NCBI RefSeq assembly: GCF_011492945.1
Contig: NZ_CP045119.1
Span: forward strand, 744,001 to 808,000
Source of the DNA: Rubrobacter tropicus
Lineage (GTDB): Bacteria > Actinomycetota > Rubrobacteria > Rubrobacterales > Rubrobacteraceae
Length of the DNA stretch: 64,000 bases
Direction: 5' to 3'
Shown here: one piece after another, positions 41,359 through 50,500 of the stretch
Layout: each line of letters starts with the position of its first letter
Numbering within the stretch: position 1 is the first letter of the stretch
Notes under the pieces: generated by a model
Seen by the model: only the letters and a program-made list of their open reading frames with translations
The model's database searches: none
Told to the model about the DNA's origin: nothing
Program-made: the position numbers and the translations under genes

Positions 41359-44099
41359 CTGGCGAACCACCTCGCGGCGTCGCTTATCACCTGGCAGGTC
41401 CGGGAGTGGCTCGCCACCGCCTTCGCCCAGGGCGCCGGACCGAAGCCCTCGTCGGTGTCCTCGTGCCAGGCGGTCTCGTAGGTGGAGGCCATGAGGTGTT
41501 TCCAGGCCAGATCGAGGAGCCGCCCGTCCGCGCCCGTCTGTTGCGCGGAGCGCACGGCACTCCGGGCGTCGGTCAGGTGTCCCTTGTAGGAGGACCACGC
41601 GGGGTCCTCCCACCAGCCAAGATAATCCTCCCTGGCCCGCCAGTCCCTGGCCAGCTCGAAGAAGGAGCCGCCCTCCAGCTCTCTCTCTTCTTCGGCGGGG
41701 TGGTCGGAGAGCCAGCCGCCGAGGCGCACGGGGACGACGTCCTCCCTGGAGGAGATCCAGCGCAGGAAGGCCTCGTACCGTCCCAGGGCGCTCGAGTCCC
41801 ACCCGCCGATGCCGGCGGTGTTCTCCAAATCGTCGGCGTAGACGAGCAGCGTGTGGTCGTCGCCTCTCTGGGCGAGCGACTCGACCGTCTTCTCCAGGTA
41901 GCGCCAGTGCTCGGGGAACAGGGGCGGTACCCAGTAGCGCAGGTTGGCCGACATGGGCACCATCGTCAGGCCGTTGGCGCCGGAGATCCTGTAGGCTCTG
42001 TGGGTCTCGACGGGGCCGAGCACGTCCTTCGACCGCCTCTTGCGGCCGTTGCGCGAGGCGGATACCGAGGCGTATGGTCCCGCGGAGTCGAAGCGCGCCC
42101 TCGGGCTCTCCTCGTAGGAGCCGTTGGTGGGGTACAGCAGCCGGTCGTCGAGCAGGACGTAACGGTAGCCGCCGTTCTCCAGCCGGCCGCTCGTCAGGAC
42201 GGGGGCCAGGCTGGAGGTGTCCCACACCCGCTCCGGGACCCAGCAGACCTTTACCTCCCCCGGCGGGCAGCCCAGGTGGTGCTCGTAGAGCCACAGGAAC
42301 TCGTCGAGCTGGCGCAGGTTGAAGGAGGGCGGGAACACGGGCATCACGTTCTCCGCGTAGGTGCCGCCTATCAGGTAGACGAGGTCCTTCTCCCGCAGGT
42401 CCCTGACCATCCTTAGGAGCCACGGGGAGTACCAGGCGAGCGTCTCGACGAGGGTGCCGCTGATGTGGAGGTTGGCCGGTATGCCGTACTTCTCGTGCAG
42501 CCGCAGGGCCGCGGCGTAGCCCTCCGCCAGCTCGCCGATCCCCTCCCGGTTGTCGTAGCCGTCGGTGAGCAGGTACTGGTTGGCGTGGTGCACGAGCGCC
42601 AGGGGCACGGGCCTGACGGTCCGCGACTCTTCCGCGCTCAGGGTCCGCGTCCCGGCGGGCGCCGCTTCGGCTGCCGGGACGCTCGCCCGGCTCCCCGAGA
42701 GGGCTCGCGCGTACAGCCTCTCGTACTCACCGACGGCCCTCTCCCACGAGAAGTTCGCGGTCATGCACCGCTTCTGCAGGTCCAGCCACTCCACCCGGCG
42801 TCCGTACGCCTGCAGGGCTCTGCCCACCGTCTTTACCAGGTAGCGGGGGGAGCGGCGGGCGAAGTTGAACCCCAGTCCGTCCGACGGCCGCCGGTCGTAG
42901 TCCGGGATGGTCTCGGCCAGGCCGCCGGTACGTCTGACGACGGGCACGGTGCCGTAGCGAAGGGCGATCAGCGGCCCGAGGCCGCAGGGCTCGAAGGCGG
43001 AGGGCGCGAGGAAGAGGTCCGACCCGGCGTACACCTGCCTCGCCAGTGCTTCGTCGGGGGTGGCGTGGTACGCGACCGCGCCGGGGAGGCGCGTGGCAGC
43101 CTCCTCCAGCGCCCGCTCGTAGTGCTCGTCGCCCCTGCCCATCACCACGAGCTGGGCCCCCAGGGCCGCCACCTCGTCCACGGCCGCGCAGAGGAGGTCC
43201 AAGCCTTTCTGGTCCACCAGCCGGGCCACCATCCCCAGGAGCGGGAGGTCCGTGGCGACCCTTAGCCCGCTCTTGCGTTGAAGCTCCGCCTTGCAGATCC
43301 GCTTGCGCTCCAGGGAGGACTCGTCGTAGCGCGCGGCGATGCGCGGGTCGGTGCGGGGGTCGAAGTCCTCGTAGTCCACGCCGTTCAGGATGCCGTGGAC
43401 GTCCCCGCTTCGGGCGCGGAGCAGGCCGTCCATCCCCATCCCGTGCCTGACGGTGAGTATTTCTTCCAGGTAGCGCCGGCTGACGGTGTTTACTACGTCC
43501 GCGTAGGCGATGCCCCGGGCCAGCATGCTCCCCTCGCCGTCCATGCCGACGAGCGCCTGGGTCTCCGGACCGAAGTGACCCTGGTAGGCGAGGTTGTGGA
43601 TCGTGAACACGGTCCTCGTCCGGCCGAACGCGGCCCCGTGGCGCCCGTGACGGAGGTACTGGGGTACCAGCCCGGCGTGCCAGTCGTTGCAGTGCAGGAC
43701 GTCGGGCCTCCACCCCGACCGCGCGACGAACTCCACCACGGCCCTGGAGAAGAAGATGAAGGGGGCCACGTCGTCGTCTTCGTAGCCGCCATAGACCGCC
43801 TCCCGGTCGAAGTATCCTTCACCACCCACCGAGTAGACGTCGACGCCCCGATGCCTGCCGTGATGCGCGAAGGTCGCCCTCTCCGTCCCCGTCCCCATGG
43901 GAACCCCGAACGAGAGCAGGGGCACCCCGGCCCCCACGCAAGAGTATCCCGGCAACACAAGCTTTACGTCGTGACCGGAGCGGGCGAGGGCCTTGGGCAG
44001 CGAAGCCCCCACGTCGGCGAGGCCGCCTACTTTGATGAAGGGATAGGCTTCGGCGATGGCGAACACGATCCTCAAGCGCTCGCTGATCACCCTATTCAC
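41355..44099 (-). CDS. Glycogen synthase (GT5)-GH57 fusion protein
   Basis: 914 residues. Residues 1-470 are a GT5 starch/glycogen synthase: the ADP-glucose site FIKVGGLADVGASLP, TIHNLAYQG, ILNGVDYEDFDP, VARLVDQKG and PSAFEPCGLGPLIALRYGTVP. A 30-residue linker leads to a GH57 domain (about 498-914): LVHHANQYLL, GGTYAENVMPVFPP, the nucleophile region CWVPERVWD (Glu623) and the acid/base region VYADDLENTAG (Asp756 or 757). So one chain may both extend and trim or branch alpha-glucan. GTG/ATG at 44,099 follows an AT-rich regulatory stretch. First gene of the nine-gene cluster. Confidence 0.88.
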   Translation of the reverse strand: MNRVISERLRIVFAIAEAYPFIKVGGLADVGASLPKALARSGHDVKLVLPGYSCVGAGVPLLSFGVPMGTGTERATFAHHGRHRGVDVYSVGGEGYFDREAVYGGYEDDDVAPFIFFSRAVVEFVARSGWRPDVLHCNDWHAGLVPQYLRHGRHGAAFGRTRTVFTIHNLAYQGHFGPETQALVGMDGEGSMLARGIAYADVVNTVSRRYLEEILTVRHGMGMDGLLRARSGDVHGILNGVDYEDFDPRTDPRIAARYDESSLERKRICKAELQRKSGLRVATDLPLLGMVARLVDQKGLDLLCAAVDEVAALGAQLVVMGRGDEHYERALEEAATRLPGAVAYHATPDEALARQVYAGSDLFLAPSAFEPCGLGPLIALRYGTVPVVRRTGGLAETIPDYDRRPSDGLGFNFARRSPRYLVKTVGRALQAYGRRVEWLDLQKRCMTANFSWERAVGEYERLYARALSGSRASVPAAEAAPAGTRTLSAEESRTVRPVPLALVHHANQYLLTDGYDNREGIGELAEGYAAALRLHEKYGIPANLHISGTLVETLAWYSPWLLRMVRDLREKDLVYLIGGTYAENVMPVFPPSFNLRQLDEFLWLYEHHLGCPPGEVKVCWVPERVWDTSSLAPVLTSGRLENGGYRYVLLDDRLLYPTNGSYEESPRARFDSAGPYASVSASRNGRKRRSKDVLGPVETHRAYRISGANGLTMVPMSANLRYWVPPLFPEHWRYLEKTVESLAQRGDDHTLLVYADDLENTAGIGGWDSSALGRYEAFLRWISSREDVVPVRLGGWLSDHPAEEERELEGGSFFELARDWRAREDYLGWWEDPAWSSYKGHLTDARSAVRSAQQTGADGRLLDLAWKHLMASTYETAWHEDTDEGFGPAPWAKAVASHSRTCQVISDAARWFAR

Positions 44100-44334
44100 T
44101 CCCCTTCCTCGGGAAGGGTTCCGAGCCCGGACGGCCCGTGCCTACCGCACGGATCGCGGGGCCGCTACGATACCTCCCTCTCCCGGCAAGGCCCCCGTAT
44201 GCGCCGACCGCCCCGCGTGTCCCCCGGGTGCCGAGATCGGCACGTACAGCGCCCCAGTCCCGAGCCGGTCCGCCCGGGATCGTGCCTGCCGAAGGATTCC
44301 AGGTCGATAAAGCAGCCTGTGAGCACATGGCGTA

Positions 44335-44460
44335 CCCCTACGTAAGCCTTCCCTTATCCCACCTTACGGGAGTTAACCCGCATTTAACTTTGCGTGGACG
44401 GGACGCTAACAAAATCCATTACGGCGGTAAATCGGTAATATTACATAGCCCATTTGGGGG
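44335..44460 (-). promoter_or_regulatory. AT-rich regulatory patch upstream of the GT5-GH57 cluster
   Basis: In the 427-base gap between the cluster and the regulator gene, an AT-rich patch stands out: tandem CGGTAAAT-CGGTAATA (44,425-44,440), the perfect palindrome GTAATATTAC (44,435-44,444) and TTAACT/GTTAAC elements at 44,370-44,390. It is likely to hold the promoter and operator of the minus-strand cluster; exact -35/-10 boxes are not clear. The rest of 44,100-44,334 shows no gene. Confidence 0.45.
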
Positions 44461-44526
44461 GTACACTTCTGCGGAGAGTTGGTCCTGTTGGCGCACGCTG
44501 GGGGGTACTTGCGAGGCCCCCGGCGC

Positions 44527-45192
44527 TCACCCCTCGTCGATGGAGAAAGGGCGTATACGCACGATCCCGAAGCGCACGGCGTGGACGACGGCTTGAAGTT
44601 GCGAGGTCACGCCGAGCTTGCGGAGGATGCTCGCCACGTGGGTGTGCACGGTTCGCTCGCTCATTCCGAGGCGGGCCGCGATATCCCGGGTCTCGAAGCC
44701 GTCGGCCAGCGCCTGCAGTATTTCGCGCTCGCGCGGGGTCAGGCGTTCGACCCCCGAGCGCCTGACCAACTCTCGGAACCTCTCGCTCAAACGGAGGAGC
44801 CTGGCGGTCTCCGGCAACGAGTTCAGCGCCTGACTTTTCAGGAGGCGCCGCACCGCTTCGACTATCTCTTGCGCCCTCGAAGACTTGTGCATGACGCCGT
44901 CCGCACCGCCTGCGACAGCCGCGCCGTGTCGCACGGGATCGGTCTCCGCCGTGAGCACCAGGATCGCCGCCGAAGGGTTGGCCTTTCGCAACTCGTGCAC
45001 GAGGCCTGTTGCGCTCCCGTCAGGCAGCGTAAGCTCCACCACGGCCGCGTCGAAACCGTCGCCAAGCATCTCGCATGCCTCGGCGAGAGACCCCGCCTGG
45101 CCCGTGACCTCCAGGTCCGGCTCTTGATTCAAGAACAGAGCCAGCGCCTCCCGAAGGACCGCGTGGTCGTCAACTATTAGTACCCGCGCCAC
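44527..45192 (-). CDS. NarL-type response regulator with Glu at the phospho-acceptor position
   Basis: 221 residues. The receiver starts VLIVDDHAVLREAL (both acidic residues present), but the phospho-acceptor strand reads AAVVELTLPDGSA, with Glu53 where Asp is expected. Lys in MHKSSRA and Thr in LVLTAETD are kept. Output: a LuxR-type helix-turn-helix (LTPREREILQALADG; RDIAARLGMSERTVHTHVA). Glu may mimic permanent phosphorylation, so the protein may be constitutively active or kinase-independent. No kinase is adjacent. GTG 45,192 gives the normal N-terminus. It lies directly upstream of, and on the same strand as, the GT5-GH57 cluster. Confidence 0.85.
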   Translation of the reverse strand: MARVLIVDDHAVLREALALFLNQEPDLEVTGQAGSLAEACEMLGDGFDAAVVELTLPDGSATGLVHELRKANPSAAILVLTAETDPVRHGAAVAGGADGVMHKSSRAQEIVEAVRRLLKSQALNSLPETARLLRLSERFRELVRRSGVERLTPREREILQALADGFETRDIAARLGMSERTVHTHVASILRKLGVTSQLQAVVHAVRFGIVRIRPFSIDEG

Positions 45193-45745
45193 GACCGTGC
45201 TCTTCGTCTTTGGCAAGGGCCGAAAGCCTTGCTTCCTCCGGACGCGCGTGGATCGGTCGGCGAAACAGCGGAGGAGGAGCCGCAACGCACGGCCGCGAGC
45301 CCGCACTCGAATGGGGGACCTTCTCGATGATGCTCGTGGTCGGCAAGGGCTTAGACTCCCTCGTACCACGGCCAGGCGGTCATCCGCATGACAACAGAGA
45401 CCGCCAAACCGCCCCGGCTTCCGTATCGTGCTCCGCCGGTTGTCCCGCCGGCGGACGTCAAACCGTATCGTGTCCGAACCTTAACACAAATGCGACAAGG
45501 TTTGTCGGATTTCGTTCTGGCGTCGACCGTAGGCGGAGCACGGTTTGTACGGGCGGGGTGCACATTGCCAAAGAGTCAGAGGAAGGTTCGAGGTGCAGGT
45601 CGTTCGGGGCAACCTCCTCGTGGTGGCGAAGCCGGTTCCCCTCGGACGCGTCGCGGGTCGATCTGCGCGCAGCCGGGCATGATGGTGCGGAGCATCCACC
45701 GGGCTTACTATACGTTCGGGAGACGGGCACGAGGTATTGGAGCGT
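45193..45745. other. 553-base divergent intergenic region
   Basis: Separates the regulator (minus) from acyl-CoA dehydrogenase (plus). TACTAT at 45,706-45,711, 35 bases before the ATG, is a possible -10 box for the latter. A moderately AT-rich stretch at 45,470-45,560 may be the regulator promoter. Frames that stay open here have no coding character, and I support no gene. Confidence 0.35.
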
Positions 45746-46933
45746 ATGGACTTCGGATTGGGCAGGGAGCAACGGGAGTTAAAGGATCGGGCGACGGAGT
45801 TCGCCGACCGGGAGGTAGCTCCGCGGGCCGCGGGGTTGGACTTGGAAGACAGGGTCCCGTTCGAAACGCTGGAAAAGCTCTCGGAGATGGGCTTCATGGG
45901 TCTCTGCGTGCCAGTGGAGTACGGCGGGGCAGGCCTGGACTTCCTCTCTTACTGCCTCCTGATCGAGGAACTCAGCCGGGCCGACGCCGGCGTCGGGGTA
46001 ACGCTCGCGGTCCATACGAGCGCGGGAACTTTGCCGATCCTGCTCTTCGGCACGGAGGAACAGAAGGCGAAGTGGGTGCCGCCGCTCGCACGCGGCGAGA
46101 GGATCGGCTCCTTCGCCTTGACCGAGCCTTCGACGGGCTCCGACGCCGCCGCGATCGAGACGAAGTCAGAGAAGGTCGAGGGCGGGTACAGGATCAGCGG
46201 CCACAAACAGTGGATCACGAACGGCCGCATAGCCGGCACCACGATCCTCTTCGCCCGCGCCCCCAAAGGCGTTACCGCGTTCATAGTCCCGATGGACGCC
46301 GAAGGTATCTCTTTCGGCAAGCACGCGAAGAAGATGGGCGTCATCTCCGCTACCACAGACGACCTGCTGCTCGACAATGTCTTCGTGCCCGAGGAAGACC
46401 GGTTGGGAGAAGAAGGTAAGGGGCTGGGGGTGGCGCTTGGGACGCTGGACCCTGGCAGGATCGGGATAGCGGCCCAGGCGGTCGGTATCGCCGAGGCCGC
46501 CTTCAGGTACGCGGCGGGCTACGCCGCGAGGCGCACGACTTTCGGCAAGCCCATAGGGGAGCACCAGGCGATAGCTTTCAAGCTCGCGGACATGCAGACG
46601 AAGATCCGGGCCGCCAGGCTGCTGGTCCACGAGGCCGCGTGGATGAAGGACCAGGGGATGCGCGTAACCGAAGCGGGCGCCAGGGCGAAACTCTACGCTT
46701 CGCAGGTCGCGAACGAGGTGACGAACGACGCGTTGCAGGTACTTGGGGGGTACGGGTACATGAAGGACGAGAGCCCTGTCGAGAGGTATTACCGGGACGC
46801 CAGGGTTACGGAGATCTACGAGGGTACAAGTGAGATCCAACGCCTCGTCATCTCCCGCGCCATCCTGCGCGAGCAGAACGAGCCTCTGGAGGAACCGGGC
46901 GGGGTCGAAGGCTCGCGGACCGTCGTCGGGTGA
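45746..46933 (+). CDS. Acyl-CoA dehydrogenase
   Basis: 395-residue FAD enzyme that introduces an alpha,beta double bond into acyl-CoA and passes electrons to ETF. FALTEPSTGSDAAAI and KQWITNG are the FAD/substrate landmarks; the C-terminal EIYEGTSEIQRLVISR holds the Glu catalytic base; QVLGGYGYM is typical. ATG 45,746 gives the normal N-terminus MDFGLGREQ; TTG 45,737 is an alternative. Chain-length and branch specificity (butyryl, isovaleryl or other) are not decided; nearby branched-chain genes make a short branched substrate likely. Confidence 0.92.
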   Translation: MDFGLGREQRELKDRATEFADREVAPRAAGLDLEDRVPFETLEKLSEMGFMGLCVPVEYGGAGLDFLSYCLLIEELSRADAGVGVTLAVHTSAGTLPILLFGTEEQKAKWVPPLARGERIGSFALTEPSTGSDAAAIETKSEKVEGGYRISGHKQWITNGRIAGTTILFARAPKGVTAFIVPMDAEGISFGKHAKKMGVISATTDDLLLDNVFVPEEDRLGEEGKGLGVALGTLDPGRIGIAAQAVGIAEAAFRYAAGYAARRTTFGKPIGEHQAIAFKLADMQTKIRAARLLVHEAAWMKDQGMRVTEAGARAKLYASQVANEVTNDALQVLGGYGYMKDESPVERYYRDARVTEIYEGTSEIQRLVISRAILREQNEPLEEPGGVEGSRTVVG

Positions 46934-48138
46934 GGGCCGGCCGCATCCGGGGTGGTGGGAGGGCGCTCGGAGGTCTCGGGACATTGCTTCTGGTCCTCGG
47001 TTCGGCGGGTTGGCTCGCGGCGTGCGGCGGGTGGTTTCGCGGCGTGCGGCGGGTGCCCGTGCTCAGCGATGTCGGGGGACAACAGGACTCTCTTGATGAA
47101 TACCCGTCGGTCTCGGTGGTCCTGGCGGCGCGGGACGAGGGGGCGGAGGTGGGGGAGGCCGTGCGCTCTGTCCTGGAGCAGGACTACCCGGGACGGCTGG
47201 AGGTAGTGGCCGTTGACGACCGCTCGACCGACCGCACGGGCGAGATCTTCACCGAGCTCGCGGCCGAATATCCTGAAAGTCTCAAGCCGCTGCGGGTGGA
47301 CTGTCTACCCGAAGGTTGGCTCGGAAAGAACCACGCGCTCTACCTCGGGGCAAAGCAGGCCGAAGGCGAGTGGCTGCTCTTCACGGACGCGGACGTCCGC
47401 TTCGCGCCAGGGTGCGTGGGCGACGCGGTCCGGTACGCCCTGCGGGAGAGACTCGACCACCTTACCCTCTCGCCGGAGCTGATCTCGCGCGGCGTGGCCT
47501 TGAAGAGCTTCGTGGCGGCCTTCGTGCTCGTCTTCGAGGTCACCCAAAGGCCGTGGCGGGCCGCGGACCCCGGGGCGAAGGAGGCCGTCGGCGTGGGGTC
47601 TTTCAACCTGCTGAAGCGCGAAGCCTACCTTGCGTCCGGGACCCACCGGGCCATCCGTCTGCGCCCCGACGACGACATGAGGCTGGCCCGGATGCTCAAG
47701 GAGGCAGGGTTCTCCCAGGGCGTCGCCTACGGCACCGGGTCCATCAGCGTCGAGTGGCACCGGAGCCTCGCCGGCGCCGTCCGGGGACTAGAGAAGAGCA
47801 TCTTTCCCGGACTGGACTACAGGCTATCGACGGCCCTGGTGGCATCCTTTGTGCTCTTCCTGATCAACGTGGCGCCTTTCTTCGGGACGCTCTTCGCGCG
47901 CCGCCCGGCCGTGAGGGCGATCTGCTTTGCCGACGTGCTGGCCGTGGTTGCCATGTACGTTTACGGGCCGAGGATCTCAGGCTCGAAGCTCTCGCCCCTC
48001 TACGCGGCGCTCCATCCCTTCGGGGCCGGCGCCCTTATCTACGCCACGCTCAGGTCTGCCGCCGTGACGCTGGCGAGGGGCGGCGTCGAGTGGCGGGACA
48101 CCTTCTATCCCCTGGACCTCCTGAAGAACGCCCCGTAA
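46930..48138 (+). CDS. Membrane-bound family 2 glycosyltransferase (HpnB/CrtQ-like)
   Basis: 402 residues. An N-terminal hydrophobic helix (about 12-32), a GT-A domain with VSVVLAARDEGAEV, VVAVDDRSTDRT, FTDADVRFAPG (metal DxD) and RPDDDMRLARMLKEAG (catalytic base), then two or more C-terminal transmembrane helices. This is the layout of hopanoid-associated HpnB and of carotenoid glycosyltransferases such as CrtQ, so the acceptor may be a lipid at the membrane. GTG 46,930 overlaps the acyl-CoA dehydrogenase stop (GTGA), though the link may be only translational. Confidence 0.85.
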   Translation: MRAGRIRGGGRALGGLGTLLLVLGSAGWLAACGGWFRGVRRVPVLSDVGGQQDSLDEYPSVSVVLAARDEGAEVGEAVRSVLEQDYPGRLEVVAVDDRSTDRTGEIFTELAAEYPESLKPLRVDCLPEGWLGKNHALYLGAKQAEGEWLLFTDADVRFAPGCVGDAVRYALRERLDHLTLSPELISRGVALKSFVAAFVLVFEVTQRPWRAADPGAKEAVGVGSFNLLKREAYLASGTHRAIRLRPDDDMRLARMLKEAGFSQGVAYGTGSISVEWHRSLAGAVRGLEKSIFPGLDYRLSTALVASFVLFLINVAPFFGTLFARRPAVRAICFADVLAVVAMYVYGPRISGSKLSPLYAALHPFGAGALIYATLRSAAVTLARGGVEWRDTFYPLDLLKNAP

Positions 48139-48167
48139 GGCCCCGCGCCACGGACCCCGCCGGACGC

Positions 48168-48207
48168 TATGCTACAGTTCGAGCATAGGGACGAGAGGAC
48201 GGAGGAG
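48168..48207 (+). promoter_or_regulatory. -10 box and ribosome site of the acyl-CoA mutase gene
   Basis: TATGCT (48,168-48,173) is a probable -10 box; the ATG inside it is therefore unlikely to be the start. GGAGGAG (48,201-48,207) stands 6 bases before TTG 48,214. Confidence 0.5.
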
Positions 48208-48213
48208 CACGTC

Positions 48214-49857
48214 TTGGATACCAGGAAGAGCGCCAAAGACCGCTGGGAAGAGGCCTACTCGAAAGCGCCGGAACGCGACGCCGAGTTCTCGACCATGTCG
48301 GGCGTCCCGATCAAACCGCTCTACACCCCGGAAGACGTGGAGGGCGACTACGACGAGAAGATCGGCTACCCCGGAGAGTATCCTTACACCCGCGGTGTCT
48401 ACCCGAACATGTACCGGGGACGCCTGTGGACCGTGCGCCAGTTCGCCGGCTACGGGGACCCGGAAGAGACCAACAAGCGCTTCAAGTACCTGCTCGAACA
48501 CGGCCAGAACGGCCTCTCCGTCGCCTTCGACATGCCCACCCTGATGGGGCTGGATTCGGATTCGCCCCTATCTCTGGGTGAAGTTGGAACAGAAGGCGTT
48601 GCCGTGGACTCTCTGGAGGACATGGAGAGGCTCTTCGACGGGATACCGATGGGCGAGATCTCGACCTCCATGACCATCAACGCCCCCGCCATGGTCCTGC
48701 TCGCGATGTACGTAGTCGCCGCCGAGAAGCAGGGCGTCTCGCCCGACCAACTCGCCGGCACCAACCAGAACGACATCCTCAAGGAGTACATAGCCCAGAA
48801 GGAGTGGCTCTTCCCGCCCCACCCTTCCATGCGCGTCTTCAAGGACATGCTCGTCTACGCCACGGAACACATGCCCAAGTGGAACACCGTGAGCATAAGC
48901 GGCTACCACATCCGCGAGGCCGGGAGCACGGCGGCGCAGGAGCTCGCCTTCACCCTCGCGGATGGGTTCGCCTACATAGACGCCGGGATAGAGGCCGGCC
49001 TCCACGTCGACGACTTCGCGCCGCGCTTCAGCTTCTTCTTCAACTCGCACGTGGACTTCTTCGAGGAGATCTGCAAGTTCCGGGCCGCGAGACGCATCTG
49101 GGCGACGGTGCTCCGGGAGAAGTACGGCGCCGAGGACGAGAAGAGCCTGCTGATGCGCTTCCACACCCAGACCGCGGGCGTCTCCCTCACGGCCCAGGAG
49201 CCGTACAACAACGTTGCCCGTACCGCCTTCGAGGCCCTCGCCGCCATCCTCGGCGGCACCCAGAGCCTCCACACCAACTCCCTGGACGAGGCGCTCGCGC
49301 TGCCGACGGAAGAGGCCGTGCGGATAGCGGTAAGGACCCAGCAGATAGCGGCCCTGGAGACCGGGGTGACGAACACCATAGACCCGTTGGGCGGCTCGTA
49401 TTTCGTCGAGGCCTTGACCGACGAGTTGGAGCGGCAGGCCTACGAGTATTTTCGTCAGATAGACGAGATGGGGGGCATGATCGAGGCCATAGAGGCGGGC
49501 TTCCCTATGCGCGAGATAGCCGAGGCCTCCGCCCGCTACCAGCGCGAGCTAGAAGAGAAGAAGCGCCACATGGTAAACGTCACCATCTACGAGCCTGAAG
49601 TAGAGCAGGACGTAGAGACCCACCGCATAGACCCCGAGATCTCCCAGAGACAGTTGGACCGTCTCAAAGAACTCAAGGGGAAGCGGGACAACGACCTCGT
49701 AGAGAAGTGTCTGGAAGAGCTCAAAGAAACGTGCCGGGGCGAAGGGAACACGATGTACCCGATCATCGAGGCCGTGCGGGCCTACGCGACGGTCGGGGAG
49801 ATAAGCCACGCGATGCAGGAGGTCTTCGGCCCCTACCGCGAGACGCCGGTGATTTGA
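48214..49857 (+). CDS. Methylmalonyl-CoA mutase-type large subunit (catalytic chain without B12 domain)
   Basis: 547 residues: the substrate-binding TIM barrel of adenosylcobalamin acyl-CoA mutases, without the B12-binding domain (DxHxxG is absent), which must be a separate small subunit outside the window. Landmarks: [20 protein letters not shown] with Tyr at the place associated with methylmalonyl-CoA, [84 protein letters not shown] (in part). 2-hydroxyisobutyryl- or isobutyryl-CoA mutase is the alternative. TTG 48,214 has a good ribosome site. MeaB for such enzymes is at 7,241. Confidence 0.9.
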   Translation: MDTRKSAKDRWEEAYSKAPERDAEFSTMSGVPIKPLYTPEDVEGDYDEKIGYPGEYPYTRGVYPNMYRGRLWTVRQFAGYGDPEETNKRFKYLLEHGQNGLSVAFDMPTLMGLDSDSPLSLGEVGTEGVAVDSLEDMERLFDGIPMGEISTSMTINAPAMVLLAMYVVAAEKQGVSPDQLAGTNQNDILKEYIAQKEWLFPPHPSMRVFKDMLVYATEHMPKWNTVSISGYHIREAGSTAAQELAFTLADGFAYIDAGIEAGLHVDDFAPRFSFFFNSHVDFFEEICKFRAARRIWATVLREKYGAEDEKSLLMRFHTQTAGVSLTAQEPYNNVARTAFEALAAILGGTQSLHTNSLDEALALPTEEAVRIAVRTQQIAALETGVTNTIDPLGGSYFVEALTDELERQAYEYFRQIDEMGGMIEAIEAGFPMREIAEASARYQRELEEKKRHMVNVTIYEPEVEQDVETHRIDPEISQRQLDRLKELKGKRDNDLVEKCLEELKETCRGEGNTMYPIIEAVRAYATVGEISHAMQEVFGPYRETPVI

Positions 49858-49892
49858 GAGCATTTCAGCTTGTCAGCCGGTCAGCTTTGTGA
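49858..49892. repeat. Short-word repeat R9 (TCAGCNN class, one arm)
   Basis: TTTCAGC-TTGTCAGC-CGGTCAGC-TTTG words directly after the mutase stop codon. Only the left-arm orientation is present; a right arm was not found before the next gene. Confidence 0.6.
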
Positions 49893-49916
49893 GCAGCAAG
49901 GAAGGGTTTTCCGGGG

Positions 49917-50477
49917 ATGATTCGCGTGGTCGAAGAGTCGGCCGCCCGCCTGGCCGAGTACGGCACGGTGCCTATAGCTTTCTGGGTCCGGTCTCGCTTC
50001 CGCGTGGAACCTGTCCGCGGCGGCCTGGCTCTCGTCGAGGAGCGAGTAGCACCTTACCTCAAAGATTACGACAGCATTCGGGGCGAGGGACCGTCGTGCT
50101 GGTCGGATACCTTCGATCTCTCGCGTTGGGCCGTCCTATCTGCCTTCGAGGGGTCGCGCCGGGTCGGTGGCGCGGTCGTCGCGTGGAATACGCCCGCTGT
50201 TCACATGCTCGAAGGACGTAATGACCTGGCCGTTCTCTGGGACCTGCGGGTCCACCCGGAGCATCGAGGTCTTGGTATCGGCCACCGGCTGTTCGATAGC
50301 GCCGTCGCCTGGGCCCGCGGGCGACGGTGTCGTTCGTTCAAAGTCGAAACACAGAACGTCAACGTACCGGCGTGCCGGTTCTACGCGCGGCGCGGCTGCG
50401 AACTCGGGGTCATAGACTTCCACGCGTACGGCGACGTTTCCGACGAGGTCCAACTCTTGTGGCACATGGACTTGTGA
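49917..50477 (+). CDS. GNAT-family N-acetyltransferase
   Basis: 186 residues. The acetyl-CoA site LWDLRVHPEHRGLGIGHRLFD (V-x-x-x-x-R-G-x-G-x-G/A) and the following VETQNVNVPACRFYARRGCELG are typical of GNAT enzymes; the N-Q-x-N-V-P-A-x-x-x-Y segment recalls streptothricin-type acetyltransferases. Substrate unknown. ATG 49,917 with AAGGAAGGG 10 bases upstream. The thioesterase gene follows at once, possibly coupled through GTGA at 50,474. Confidence 0.87.
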   Translation: MIRVVEESAARLAEYGTVPIAFWVRSRFRVEPVRGGLALVEERVAPYLKDYDSIRGEGPSCWSDTFDLSRWAVLSAFEGSRRVGGAVVAWNTPAVHMLEGRNDLAVLWDLRVHPEHRGLGIGHRLFDSAVAWARGRRCRSFKVETQNVNVPACRFYARRGCELGVIDFHAYGDVSDEVQLLWHMDL

Positions 50478-50500
50478 AGGATCGAGGCGGCAAGTACGGC

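Noticed and set aside
45388-46419. A proline-rich plus-strand protein starting at 45,388
   Set aside because: The frame runs out of the intergenic region into the acyl-CoA dehydrogenase gene in the wrong frame and has no ribosome site.
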